Below, piece by piece: positions 24,842 to 33,914 of a DNA stretch of 64,000 bases. The number at the start of each line of letters is the position of its first letter. Position 1 is the stretch's first letter. Both the position numbers and the translations under genes were made by a program. Below the pieces are notes generated by a model that worked only from the letters and a program-made list of their open reading frames with translations, had not been told where the DNA came from and did no database searches. This DNA is from Candidatus Sulfotelmatobacter sp. (lineage in GTDB: Bacteria; Acidobacteriota; Terriglobia; Terriglobales; Acidobacteriaceae), in assembly GCA_025462865.1 (NCBI GenBank), contig JAOAPI010000026.1:1-64000 (forward strand), in the 5' to 3' direction.

Positions 24842-25381
24842 TTTGAGAGCTACCCCGTGCGTATTAATAAAAAGCCATTCGCCATCGGAAACGATGTGAT
24901 GTTCACAGGCATCATCAGCGCACTTCTGCACACACCCTAAGCAGACCTTCGCACGTCCTTTATCGAACGGAAGAGCACCATTGTATCGTGCAGGAATCAC
25001 CACGTTTCCGCGCTGATCGGCGAACCCATACTTGTGTTCCTCTACGAACCTCACCAAACCATTGTGAAACTGATCCGGGCCATTGTCGAATATGGGAACA
25101 CCATCGATGATGACCTTCCCTCGACGATTTACATACATCCACCCGTTCGCACCTCGCACGGTTGCAAGGCCATTCGACTGGTATGTGAGATCTTTCAAGT
25201 AATGCCTTGCGATAGAGCGTGAGCCGTCACGGGCAGTGTAGACGCAATCGGGCACCTCTCCGCGCTCGTAATCAAAAACGCAGGGCTGCGCTCCGTTGCG
25301 TTGCTTGATCTGGCGGCTCGTCTGTACGGCAGCAGTGATGGCAATGAACAGAAGGACGCAGCTTGGGATTGTGTTGTTCAT
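24839..25381 (-). CDS. WG-repeat exported protein of island
   Basis: A 180-residue protein with an N-terminal hydrophobic signal (SCVLLFIAITAAV). At least three WG-type repeats follow: GWMYVNRRGKVIIDG, KYGFADQRGNVVIPARY and EWLFINTHG. These units form beta-hairpin repeats usually involved in protein binding. Several cysteines (CLGCVQKCADDACEH) may form disulfides outside the cytoplasm. The gene's stop lies in repeat copy A and its start abuts palindromic copy B. The role is unknown. Confidence 0.65.
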   Translation of the reverse strand: MNNTIPSCVLLFIAITAAVQTSRQIKQRNGAQPCVFDYERGEVPDCVYTARDGSRSIARHYLKDLTYQSNGLATVRGANGWMYVNRRGKVIIDGVPIFDNGPDQFHNGLVRFVEEHKYGFADQRGNVVIPARYNGALPFDKGRAKVCLGCVQKCADDACEHHIVSDGEWLFINTHGVALK

Positions 25382-25423
25382 TGGCGATATTCATTGTATG
25401 CGGCAAGAGTCGCGAATCGGCCC

Positions 25424-25495
25424 GTAACTGTCGTAACCAAGGCGATTTCGCTCATTGTCGGGTTTTGAGTGTAACCGCGATATTACGACAGTTAC
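25424..25495. repeat. Island repeat copy B, large palindrome
   Basis: Perfect 13-bp arms GTAACTGTCGTAA (25424-25436) and TTACGACAGTTAC (25483-25495) enclose a second inverted pair, CGATTTCGCTCA and TGAGTGTAACCG. It is two head-to-head copies of the ~30-bp unit and occupies the divergent promoter region between the WG gene and the 177-residue gene. Confidence 0.85.
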
Positions 25496-25530
25496 TCCTA
25501 GATATGCTGCTGGCGGCATAACATTCTGGC

Positions 25531-26064
25531 ATGTCAAATCGGAAGATCGTCTCTACGATTGCCCTCGCCCTATTCATTTCATTTCCTTTGATACAGTCCG
25601 GGGGAACACAAACGAAAAGGGCCAAATACCCACTCACACAGTTCAATAACGAAGGCTGCATGGCGAAAGGCCGTGTGCAAGACTGTTCGGGATCAATGCG
25701 CCAAATCCTTGCCGACGGCAAGAATGCAATTCCAATCCTAATTTCACAATTGACCGAGACGGCGAAGACGAAAAACGAAATCGCTGATTACTGGGTCGAT
25801 ACTCGCTCAGGCGATGTTGCGTTTGTTGTTCTCAACGATCTCTTTACAGATGACGACTTGCAAACGTTCGGGATGCCCGGCGTGCCGGATTGGTCAATTG
25901 TCCAGAAAGGGTGTAACAGGGCGGCCGAAGCCTGCTGGGACGAATATCTTCACAAACGAGGAAGGATGACTGTAAAGCAATCGTGGCAGCGTGCTTGGAA
26001 TCTGCACAAGAACGAAATTTATTGGGATGCAAAAGCGCGGTGCTTTCGAGTGTCCAAGAATTGA
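25531..26064 (+). CDS. Exported hypothetical protein of island
   Basis: A 177-residue protein with a signal sequence (IVSTIALALFISFPLIQSGG). The body has four cysteines (GCMAKGRVQDCSG, KGCNRAAEACWDEY), suggesting disulfides, plus NAIPILISQLTETAKTKNEIADYW. I recognise no family. It is transcribed away from the WG gene, with palindrome B between them. Its end faces the 105-residue membrane gene across repeat copy C. Confidence 0.6.
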   Translation: MSNRKIVSTIALALFISFPLIQSGGTQTKRAKYPLTQFNNEGCMAKGRVQDCSGSMRQILADGKNAIPILISQLTETAKTKNEIADYWVDTRSGDVAFVVLNDLFTDDDLQTFGMPGVPDWSIVQKGCNRAAEACWDEYLHKRGRMTVKQSWQRAWNLHKNEIYWDAKARCFRVSKN

Positions 26065-26073
26065 AAATTCATA

Positions 26074-26103
26074 GCTGACGAAACCAGGCCATTTCACTCA
26101 TCG
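26074..26103 (-). repeat. Island repeat copy C
   Basis: GCTGACGAAACCAGG followed by CCATTTCACTCATCG aligns with the left half of copy B with one gap and about six substitutions. It separates the convergent 177- and 105-residue genes, and the latter's stop lies inside it. Confidence 0.65.
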
Positions 26104-26411
26104 ACGCGGTGACCGCCGCGAAGTCGGAGCGCACGGAACAGAAGCCAAAAACATCCTGAGTACAGCAGGGCCGGAATCCACAGAATGAGCAAGTCCGTAG
26201 TCAGGGTTTCCAGCCATCTGTTGTTAATCCTGCCGAACCAGTCGTGATCGATCAGCCAAGCCCAAGGAGTCGCGAACAAGAAACCGTAGCCCGCGATGCG
26301 CTCGCTACGCCAGTGCATCGGACGAGCGATGATGATGAATAGATTTAGGGCCGCTGCGACAAGGAATGGAAGCGGAAGTAGTATTCGCTTTGCCCAGATC
26401 ACAAAACTCAC
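26094..26411 (-). CDS. Small membrane protein of island
   Basis: A 105-residue protein with a GTG start and three hydrophobic segments: RILLPLPFLVAAALNLFIII, IAGYGFLFATPWAWLI and LLILWIPALLYSGCFWLLF. No family recognised. It is bounded by repeat copies C (at its stop) and D (upstream of its start), the same arrangement as the other island genes. Confidence 0.5.
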   Translation of the reverse strand: MSFVIWAKRILLPLPFLVAAALNLFIIIARPMHWRSERIAGYGFLFATPWAWLIDHDWFGRINNRWLETLTTDLLILWIPALLYSGCFWLLFRALRLRGGHRVDE

Positions 26412-26950
26412 CTGAGTAGGTCTATCGCATAGCCCCCGTGCTTCACAAGTGACTTAGGTTGACCGTAGTTGATGTAATCAGGCGATTACACTCACCGAGA
26501 AATGATGGGCAAAGGAATTTTGGCCTCCGCGCCGGTCATCTCCTGGTACCGCCGCGTCAATACTCTGTGTCCTCAAAGGTTTTCTGTTTGGGATTCAAGA
26601 TGTTTGCACTCGCAACTGAAGATGCGCGTTTTCCGCACGATCTACTGACATCGCGGCAGAGAGAGCGGGAATGATCGAAAACATGCAGGGTTCTGTCATG
26701 TTTCCATTTTGTCCCGTCCCACATGTACCAACGACCCCAGCGAAAGGCACGTAGTCGTCCAGTGGCTTTCATCGGAATCTGTGTCAGCGTCGTTATTTCG
26801 GGAATGACTGCTGTCATGAAGCTGACGGCCTACGCCGTCGAGGCCTCCGGCCGAAGATAGTTTTGTGGTAAGTTTTCTGTATGTAATCCTTCGATCCCAA
26901 GAGCCACCAAAACGGCCACCGGTCGAATAGGGTAGTCCGTAAGTTGTTGA
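26412..26950. other. Right end of island, no supported gene
   Basis: 540 bp with repeat copy D (26465-26497), a GACGGC/GCCGTC palindrome near 26820 and the arm-like repeat at 26903-26920. Frames crossing it lack ribosome sites. The minus-strand frame through the tRNA is a known type of false protein. Confidence 0.4.
26465..26497 (-). repeat. Island repeat copy D
   Basis: GTAGTTGATGTAATCA then GGCGATTACACTCACCG aligns with the left half of copy B (25424-25456) with one gap and about nine substitutions; GGCGATT and CTCA are kept. It lies upstream of the 105-residue gene. Confidence 0.6.
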
Positions 26951-27027
26951 GGGCGCGTAGCTCAAACGGATAGAGCACCGGATTTCTAATCCGGTGGTTG
27001 CAGGTTCGATTCCTGCCGCGCCTACCA
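26951..27027 (+). tRNA. tRNA-Arg (anticodon TCT)
   Basis: A complete 77-nt cloverleaf: acceptor GGGCGCG/CGCGCCT, D stem GCTC/GAGC, anticodon arm CCGGA-TTTCTAA-TCCGG with TCT, T arm GCAGG-TTCGATT-CCTGC, discriminator A and encoded CCA. It reads AGA codons. Its first 42 nt are duplicated at 24102-24143, so it marks the right boundary of an inserted block. Confidence 0.97.
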
Positions 27028-27083
27028 TAGAAGCCGTGACGAGGAACCACGCAGCGGGAACTTTCAAAATGGAAAACTTTTTT

Positions 27084-27509
27084 TCACGATGAGCTTCCCG
27101 CCTTGGCATGAATGCGCTGCTGCCACGCTTCCTGCTCTGATTTTCCCCAGTGTGCGATCTCCAGTTTGTAGCCGTCGGGATCGGCAAGGTTGATCTCGCC
27201 GCTGGGCATATATTCCTGATACTTGATCGGGGACACTTTCACGCCATTGGCCAACAAATGCTCGCGCAGTCCGGCGAGGTCGGGCGTGTACAGATAGAGC
27301 ATGAATGCCTGGACGGAGGAATCGATTGGATGCTCGGCTCTCAGGAACATAACCGCGGATCCATCGTCGCAATGCAGGCGCGCCCATCCCAGCGGCTTGC
27401 AGCCATCGGTATCGATGGTGGTGAATCCCAGAAGTTCGTAGAAGCGGATCGATTTTTCGATTTCTGCGACGTGCAGGAGTGGGGTCGAGTAGCCGGCTTT
27501 GGCGCTCAT
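27084..27509 (-). CDS. VOC-family (glyoxalase-like) protein
   Basis: A 141-residue vicinal-oxygen-chelate protein with paired beta-alpha-beta-beta-beta units. It begins YSTPLLHVAEIEKSIRFYELLGF and later has LYTPDLAGLREHLLANGV and EINLADPDGYKLEIAHWG. His (LLHV) and Glu (LEIAHW) occupy metal-binding positions. ATG 27509 is preceded by AGGGAA; the long open frame upstream is not needed. The reaction is unknown; family members include glyoxalases and resistance proteins. Confidence 0.8.
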   Translation of the reverse strand: MSAKAGYSTPLLHVAEIEKSIRFYELLGFTTIDTDGCKPLGWARLHCDDGSAVMFLRAEHPIDSSVQAFMLYLYTPDLAGLREHLLANGVKVSPIKYQEYMPSGEINLADPDGYKLEIAHWGKSEQEAWQQRIHAKAGSSS

Positions 27510-27728
27510 AACGTTCCCTAGTGTACTCGAACTTTTCCTGGAAGGATTCCGGAACGGGCTATGCGCCCCGTGATTGCTATCCGCTGCGCGGGCACGATAA
27601 GATAATCGGTACACATCTTCTCGCCTTTCATCCCAGTTAGCCTTTCGAGTATCCGCGGCAAGGCGTGTGCGACCCCTGGTGCGCGGCGCAAGTTTTGCGT
27701 TTGCGAATCCCTGTAACCGGAGTGGGCA

Positions 27729-29057
<1,329 letters not shown>

Positions 29058-29104
29058 AATCAGTTCCTCTATCCTGGGCCCGAAGACAAAGTAAGGAGTG
29101 CACG

Positions 29105-29392
29105 ATGGTGGTTTTGGCAGTAACGTGGATGGCGAAAGCAGGCCACGATTCAGAATTGCCCCCAATTTTTGCGAGGCTTACGGAAGAATCCCGGAAGGAA
29201 GCCGGCTGCGTGATGTTTCAGGTGCACCGGCACAAGACCGAGCCGCGGCGCTTCTTCATCTATGAGCAATACAGAGATGACGCAGCGCTCGAATCCCATC
29301 GCACCACATTTCACTTCTTGCAGTACGCGCGCAAGGAATTACCCAAGGTCGCGGACCGCATAGAAGGCCAGCTATTTGAACCGCTAGGATAG
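29105..29392 (+). CDS. ABM-domain monooxygenase-like protein
   Basis: A 95-residue protein of the antibiotic biosynthesis monooxygenase fold (ferredoxin-like dimer). It has VLAVTWMAKAGHDSELPPIF, EAGCVMFQVHRHKTEPRRFFIYEQYRDDAALESHRTTFHF and a closing LFEPL. The EQYRDDAALxxH stretch is the family core. AAGGAG sits before ATG 29105. The exact substrate is unknown; many members are quinol or heme-related monooxygenases. Confidence 0.8.
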   Translation: MVVLAVTWMAKAGHDSELPPIFARLTEESRKEAGCVMFQVHRHKTEPRRFFIYEQYRDDAALESHRTTFHFLQYARKELPKVADRIEGQLFEPLG

Positions 29393-29397
29393 CTTGG

Positions 29398-29443
29398 TGG
29401 CGCGGGCGATCCGCCGGCGATTGCCGGCGGAAGTCGCAGTGTA
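29398..29443. repeat. REP-like palindrome between purA/ABM and ndk
   Basis: GCGCGGGCGATCCGCCGGCGATTGCCGGCGG forms a stem CCGCCGGC/GCCGGCGG around GATT. It lies in the convergent gap and could serve as a bidirectional hairpin. Confidence 0.5.
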
Positions 29444-29455
29444 GACAGTCAGAGA

Positions 29456-29881
29456 CTACTGCGCCAGTTCATACCCGGCAAAGAAGAAGCTTAACTCAAA
29501 GCGCGCCGTGTCTTCGGCATCGGAGCCGTGGATCGCATTGTGCTCGATGCTTGAGGCCCACTTCTTGCGAATCGTTCCTTCCTCGGCATTGGCCGGATTC
29601 GTCGCGCCCATGAGCTTGCGCAAGTCGGCGATGGCATTTTCTTTTTCCAGGGCCAGCGCGACAATTGGTCCGCTCGACATGAAATCTGTGAGCGAGTTAT
29701 AGAACGGCCGGCTCGCATGCACGGCGTAAAACTGCTGCGCCTGGTGCTTTGAAATCTCCAGCATCTTCATGGCGAGAATTTGGAATCCATTTTTCTCGAA
29801 TTGTTCGATGATGTCGCCGACGCCATGCTTGGCGACGGCATCCGGTTTAATGATGGTAAGAGTGCGTTGCAGAGTTTTCAT
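29456..29881 (-). CDS. ndk: Nucleoside diphosphate kinase
   Basis: Transfers the terminal phosphate of ATP to other nucleoside diphosphates. The 141-residue protein has [20 protein letters not shown] at the start, [22 protein letters not shown] in the middle and [20 protein letters not shown] with the phosphorylated His. Length and motifs are normal. It is the third gene after sucC and sucD on the same strand, which fits a nucleotide/TCA-cycle operon because NDK can use nucleotides made by succinyl-CoA ligase. Confidence 0.96.
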   Translation of the reverse strand: MKTLQRTLTIIKPDAVAKHGVGDIIEQFEKNGFQILAMKMLEISKHQAQQFYAVHASRPFYNSLTDFMSSGPIVALALEKENAIADLRKLMGATNPANAEEGTIRKKWASSIEHNAIHGSDAEDTARFELSFFFAGYELAQ

Positions 29882-29885
29882 AGTT

Positions 29886-29999
29886 GGTTTCTGGTCGTTA
29901 GTCGTTTGTCGTTAGGGTCAATGTATTTGTTCGGTGCTGGGTTTGGACCGTGGGAAAAAAACCAAGGTCCCTCGCTGCGCTCGGGATGACAACTGTGTT
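29886..29999. repeat. TGGTCGTT repeat plus GGATGACA-family element
   Basis: TTCTGGTCGTTAGTCGTTTGTCGTTAG (29888-29914) echoes 4507-4532. 29957-29999 holds AAGGTCCCTCGCTGCGCTCG then GGATGACAACTG. Both lie between sucD and ndk. Confidence 0.6.
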
Positions 30000-30036
30000 T
30001 TGCCTCGCGTTATTCTGCCCCACGTGCGAGAAAAAC

Positions 30037-30915
30037 CTAAACCTTTACTCCCAGTGCCGCCACCAGGGTTTCGCCGATGGCCGCGGGAGATTTTGCCACA
30101 CGGATGCCGGCGGCTTCCATGGCTTTGATTTTTTCTTCGGCTGTTCCTTTGCCGCCGGAGATGATCGCTCCCGCGTGGCCCATGCGGCGTCCGGGAGGGG
30201 CGGTCTGACCGGCGATGAAGCCCACCACCGGCTTCTTCATCTTTGTCTTCACAAATTCCGCTGCCGTCTCTTCCGCGTCGCCGCCGATCTCCCCGATCAT
30301 GATGACGGCTTCGGTTTCAGGATCGCGATTGAAAAGATCGAGCGCATCCAGGAAGCTGGTTCCAATAATCGGATCGCCGCCGATGCCGATGGCGGTAGAT
30401 TGTCCAACGCCGCGCTGGGTGAGTTGATGCACCGCCTCGTAAGTAAGCGTGCCCGAGCGCGAAACGATTCCGATTGAGCCCTCTTTGTGAATCGATCCGG
30501 GCATAATTCCGATCTTGCACTTGCCGGGGGAAATGATGCCGGGACAATTCGGTCCGATCAGCCGTGAGCGGCGGTTCTGTAGAAACTCCCATGCCTTGAC
30601 CATGTCTAGCGTGGGAATGCCTTCGGTGATGCAGACGATGAGGTCGAGTTCGGCGTCGGCGGCTTCCATGATGGCATCGGCCGCGAACGGCGGGGGGACG
30701 AAAATCATGGTGGTGTCGGCGCCAGTTTTGTCGACCGCTTCTTGGACAGTGTTGAAAATTGGCCATCCCTCGTGCGTAGTACCTCCTTTGCCGGGGGTGA
30801 CTCCGCCGACGACTTGGGTTCCATACGCCGCGCAGGCTTTGGCGTGGAAGGTGCCTTCGCGTCCGGTGAGACCCTGAACGATCACGCGCGTTTTTTCGTT
30901 AACTAAGATTGCCAT
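30037..30915 (-). CDS. sucD: Succinate-CoA ligase alpha subunit
   Basis: The alpha subunit of the TCA-cycle enzyme converting succinyl-CoA to succinate with ATP or GTP formation. The 292-residue protein has [22 protein letters not shown] (CoA Rossmann domain), VTPGKGG, the [11 protein letters not shown] loop, [20 protein letters not shown], and [18 protein letters not shown] with the phosphorylated His. It follows sucC by 125 bp; repeat elements fill the gap. Confidence 0.97.
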   Translation of the reverse strand: MAILVNEKTRVIVQGLTGREGTFHAKACAAYGTQVVGGVTPGKGGTTHEGWPIFNTVQEAVDKTGADTTMIFVPPPFAADAIMEAADAELDLIVCITEGIPTLDMVKAWEFLQNRRSRLIGPNCPGIISPGKCKIGIMPGSIHKEGSIGIVSRSGTLTYEAVHQLTQRGVGQSTAIGIGGDPIIGTSFLDALDLFNRDPETEAVIMIGEIGGDAEETAAEFVKTKMKKPVVGFIAGQTAPPGRRMGHAGAIISGGKGTAEEKIKAMEAAGIRVAKSPAAIGETLVAALGVKV

Positions 30916-30975
30916 AAGAATGATTCCTTACATCTACTTCTTGCCTGGGCAGTAAGCCCGTTGTCGTCACACGCA

Positions 30976-31030
30976 ACACCAAGCAGGCTCTCGCTGCGCG
31001 AGGATGACACTTCGAGCTCGGTATGACATT
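30976..31030. repeat. Dispersed repeats between sucC and sucD
   Basis: AAGCAGGCTCTCGCTGCGCG then AGGATGACACTTCG, followed by a short second copy, GAGCTCGGTATGACATTCG. A member of the GGATGACA family. Confidence 0.6.
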
Positions 31031-31040
31031 CGTGCGACAG

Positions 31041-32216
31041 CTAGACACCTCGCGCTGCGGCGACCACTTTGTCGGCAGCATCTTTCATGGTTTCCGCCAC
31101 GACGAAGTTAAATCCGGATTCCATCAGTATCTTCTTACCCTCATTCACGTTGGTGCCTTCGAGACGGAGCACCACGGGTAGCTTGATGTTAGTTTTCTTT
31201 GCGGCTTCAACTACGCCGGTCGCCAACGTATCTACACGCAGAATCCCGCCAAAAATGTTAATCAATACCGCTTTCACACTCTTATCACTGAGCAGGATTT
31301 CGAAAGCGTGCGCGACCTGCTCGGCATTGGCACCGCCGCCAACGTCGAGAAAGTTCGCGGGCATTCCGCCGGCGTACTTGATGATGTCCATGGTGGCCAT
31401 GGCGAGGCCGGCGCCGTTGACCATGCAGCCCACGCTGCCGTCGAGCTTGATGTAATTCAGGCTGTACTTGGAGGCTTCGACCTCGAGCGGATCTTCCTCG
31501 GTGATGTCGCGCAATTCTCGGATATCGGGATGGCGAAAGAGCGCGTTGTCGTCGAAGGTGAGCTTGGCATCGAGCGCGAAGAGTCGGCCGTCGGTGGTGG
31601 TGATGAAGGGATTGATTTCGAGCAGGGAAGCGTCGGTATCGAGAAAAGCTTTATAGAGATTCGAAAGAAATTGCACCGCGGGATTGATCTGCTTAGCACT
31701 GAGCCCGAGCGTGAATGCCATTTTGCGCGCCTGAAATGCTTCCAAGCCCATGCCGGGATCGATGTACTGTTTCAGGATGGCGCCAGGATTTTCCGCCGCA
31801 ACCTGTTCGATGTCCATTCCACCGGCGGCCGATGCCATGAACACCGGCTTACCTTCGGCGCGGTCGACGAGGATTCCCAGATACAATTCCTTCTCGATGG
31901 GTAAGGTTTCTTCGATCAGCAGACGCCGCACGATCCGGCCTTCCGGACCTGTCTGATGCGTAACCAGCTTCATGCCCAGCATTTTTTCGGCTATGTCTCC
32001 GGCCTCGCCTGCAGACTTGGCGATTTTTACGCCTCCGCCTTTGCCGCGGCCGCCTGCATGAATTTGAGCTTTGACCACGACTCCGGTGGCTCCAGCGCTG
32101 AACAATTCTTTGGCTGCAGAGTCGGCCTCTTCGCGTGAAGTTGCCATTGTGCCCCGCGGCACGGTGACACCATACTTCTTAAGAATGCCTTTTCCCTGAT
32201 ATTCGTGGATTTTCAT
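31041..32216 (-). CDS. sucC: Succinate-CoA ligase beta subunit
   Basis: The beta subunit, with an ATP-grasp fold for nucleotide binding. The 391-residue protein begins [20 protein letters not shown] and contains [81 protein letters not shown] and INIFGGILR. All are diagnostic and the length is normal. It heads the sucC-sucD-ndk run on the minus strand. Confidence 0.97.
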   Translation of the reverse strand: MKIHEYQGKGILKKYGVTVPRGTMATSREEADSAAKELFSAGATGVVVKAQIHAGGRGKGGGVKIAKSAGEAGDIAEKMLGMKLVTHQTGPEGRIVRRLLIEETLPIEKELYLGILVDRAEGKPVFMASAAGGMDIEQVAAENPGAILKQYIDPGMGLEAFQARKMAFTLGLSAKQINPAVQFLSNLYKAFLDTDASLLEINPFITTTDGRLFALDAKLTFDDNALFRHPDIRELRDITEEDPLEVEASKYSLNYIKLDGSVGCMVNGAGLAMATMDIIKYAGGMPANFLDVGGGANAEQVAHAFEILLSDKSVKAVLINIFGGILRVDTLATGVVEAAKKTNIKLPVVLRLEGTNVNEGKKILMESGFNFVVAETMKDAADKVVAAARGV

Positions 32217-32402
32217 AATCGTTCGTCAGCTGTTCGGAAGGAACCTGCTTGCGGCTGTAGACTTGGGCAGCAAACCCTTAATTTTATAGGGGAGCAACGG
32301 ATTTGGGCAAACAGGCGCTCGCGTCTTTTACGCTGGACGTACATCCAATTGTGAACCGAGGACGGAATCGGGGCGCGAGTGATCTGGAATGCGGGGTAAA
32401 TT

Positions 32403-33056
32403 GTGACGATAGTTTCGCTTAACGTCGGCCGGCCGCGACTTGTGGTATACAAAGGCGCGAGCATTAACACCGGCATCTTCAAGAAACCGGTATCCGGTCG
32501 AGTGCCTCTGCGCACGCTAAACCTGGACGGCGACCGGCAGGCTGATCTTAGCGTGCATGGTGGCCCCTTCAAAGCGGTGTATGCCTATCCTTCGGAGCAC
32601 TATGAATATTGGCGAGGAGAATTGCCGGGGATAGATTTGCCTTGGGGAGCGTTCGGCGAGAATTTTACGACTGAGGGTCTTGGCGAAGAGGAACTCCATG
32701 TTGGCGACCGCTTTCGAATCGGATCGGGCACGTTGATGGTCCGTCAGCCGCGCATGCCCTGTTACAAGCTAGCAGCCAAGTTTCAACGAGACGACATGAT
32801 CGAGCGATTTCTGGTCAGTGGGCGCAGCGGATTTTATTTTTCTGTGGAGCAAGAAGGGGACGTTGCCGCAGGAGATTCGATCGAGCTTATCTCACGGAAT
32901 GAAGCCGGCATTACGATCAGCGAGATGAACCGGCTCTTCGTTCGTGATCGATATAATCGCGATTTGTTGCAGAAGGCGATTGCTACCGCTGAGTTGCCGG
33001 AGAGCTGGCGGGAATATTTTGCTCCTCGACTGAAGGCCGCTGCGACTAACACATAG
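32403..33056 (+). CDS. MOSC-domain protein (YiiM-like)
   Basis: A 217-residue protein with the MOSC sulfur-carrier fold. GDRQADLSVHGGPFKAVYAYPSEHYEYWR is the N-terminal family block. GENFTTEGLGEEELHVGDRFRIGSGTLMVRQPRMPCYKLA carries the conserved Cys that holds the sulfur or molybdenum ligand. The C-terminal 3-alpha region (MNRLFVRDRYNRDLLQKAIA) matches YiiM-type proteins linked to detoxification of N-hydroxylated compounds. GTG 32403 is the start, after GGGG. Confidence 0.87.
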   Translation: MTIVSLNVGRPRLVVYKGASINTGIFKKPVSGRVPLRTLNLDGDRQADLSVHGGPFKAVYAYPSEHYEYWRGELPGIDLPWGAFGENFTTEGLGEEELHVGDRFRIGSGTLMVRQPRMPCYKLAAKFQRDDMIERFLVSGRSGFYFSVEQEGDVAAGDSIELISRNEAGITISEMNRLFVRDRYNRDLLQKAIATAELPESWREYFAPRLKAAATNT

Positions 33057-33070
33057 CGCGGCGCAGCTAG

Positions 33071-33484
33071 CTAGAATTCGAGCGTGATTAGATTCAAGAG
33101 TTCTGCGGCGCTCACCACCTGGGTTGACGCAAGCTTGTGCCCCGGAAAATCCTTCTTATTGCCCGTAACCAGGTAATCAGCCTGTGCCTTTAGTGCGCAG
33201 GCCATAAACTTGTCATCCTTGGGATCGGGAGAGACAGCGGAAAGCAGATCAGGGTGCACCAAATCGCCTTAATGTTGAAGCAGGGCGATGAGGGCCATGA
33301 TTTCATCAGGGGAAAAAGCAAACTTGCGCCGCGCCAACACCTCTGAGTATTCCGTTAGTACTGCTGGGGAGAAGCAAGGCCGCACCAGTCGTTGCTTGAC
33401 CGCAAGTAGAAGGAGAGCTTCATTGCCGGAAGGCGAGATCAGGGCCGATACGAGGACGTTAGTATCAATCACGGCCCGAATCAC
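33071..33484 (-). pseudogene. PIN-domain (VapC-like) toxin with in-frame stop
   Basis: The first part (33269-33484) reads MIRAVIDTNVLVSALISPSG...TEYSEVLARRKF, with the first catalytic Asp and the Glu of a PIN ribonuclease. Codon 72 is TAA, and the same frame continues immediately as GDLVHPDLLSAVSPDPKDDKFMACALKAQADYLVTGNKKDF (to 33071), with the remaining Asp residues. One base change would restore a 137-residue PIN protein, so the toxin appears freshly inactivated. Its start overlaps the intact antitoxin by 4 nt. Read-through or sequencing error are the alternatives. Confidence 0.85.
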
Positions 33485-33753
33485 TTTTTCTTCTCACGCC
33501 TGTACGCCTTAATCTCGGCGTTGATCTCCTGAGGTGTGAGCTTGTCCAAACCGCGTCGCTTGGAGCCTGCCCAAGCCTTTTCAAGCCATTTTGGGGGTGG
33601 TGCGATGGTTTTGATGAAATCCTCGACACTCATGATGACCACTGCGGGTTCTCCACGGCGATCGACGACGAAACGCTCATTGTTCTCAACGGCGCGGTTC
33701 ATAATCTGTCCGAACTGTGTACGAGCGACATGAGCATCCACCCGGCGTTCCAT
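33481..33753 (-). CDS. Phd/YefM-type antitoxin
   Basis: A 90-residue antitoxin. ERRVDAHVARTQFGQIMNRAVENNERFVVDRRGEPAVVIMSVEDFIK is the Phd/YefM DNA-binding fold, and the Lys/Glu-rich tail (NAEIKAYRREKKK) is the toxin-binding part. It overlaps the broken PIN toxin by ATGA. An inverted repeat upstream at 33771-33798 is the likely autoregulatory operator. The antitoxin frame is open although the toxin is broken. Confidence 0.85.
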   Translation of the reverse strand: MERRVDAHVARTQFGQIMNRAVENNERFVVDRRGEPAVVIMSVEDFIKTIAPPPKWLEKAWAGSKRRGLDKLTPQEINAEIKAYRREKKK

Positions 33754-33770
33754 TTACAACCACCTCCCAA

Positions 33771-33798
33771 TAAATTGATTAATCAATGCATCAATTTA
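33771..33798 (-). promoter_or_regulatory. Operator of the Phd/PIN module
   Basis: TAAATTGAT (33771-33779) and ATCAATTTA (33790-33798) are perfect inverted 9-mers, with the nested palindrome TTGATTAATCAA. The site lies 18 bp before the antitoxin start in an AT-rich stretch. Confidence 0.65.
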
Positions 33799-33914
33799 TC
33801 ATCTAATTATTGGATTGTCGAATGGGGATGAGGGAGAGGGTGCACGAGTTTTTGGCGATGTTCCGGTAAAATCGCTCTTAATGTTCCAGTATGGGACATT
33901 ACTTCTACCTACAC

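Noticed and set aside
24813-26497. Canonical integron attC sites
   Set aside because: The island repeats lack GTTRRRY and RYYYAAC ends, and gene orientation alternates, so I call them cassette-like only.
26557-26817. 86-residue minus-strand frame with GRWYMWDGTKWKHDR
   Set aside because: No ribosome site, no recognisable family, and it lies in the gene-poor right end of the island.
26696-27187. Minus-strand frame reading GAAGIEPATTGLEIRCSIRL across the tRNA
   Set aside because: This is the reverse reading of the tRNA-Arg gene, a well-known false protein; the frame has no other support.
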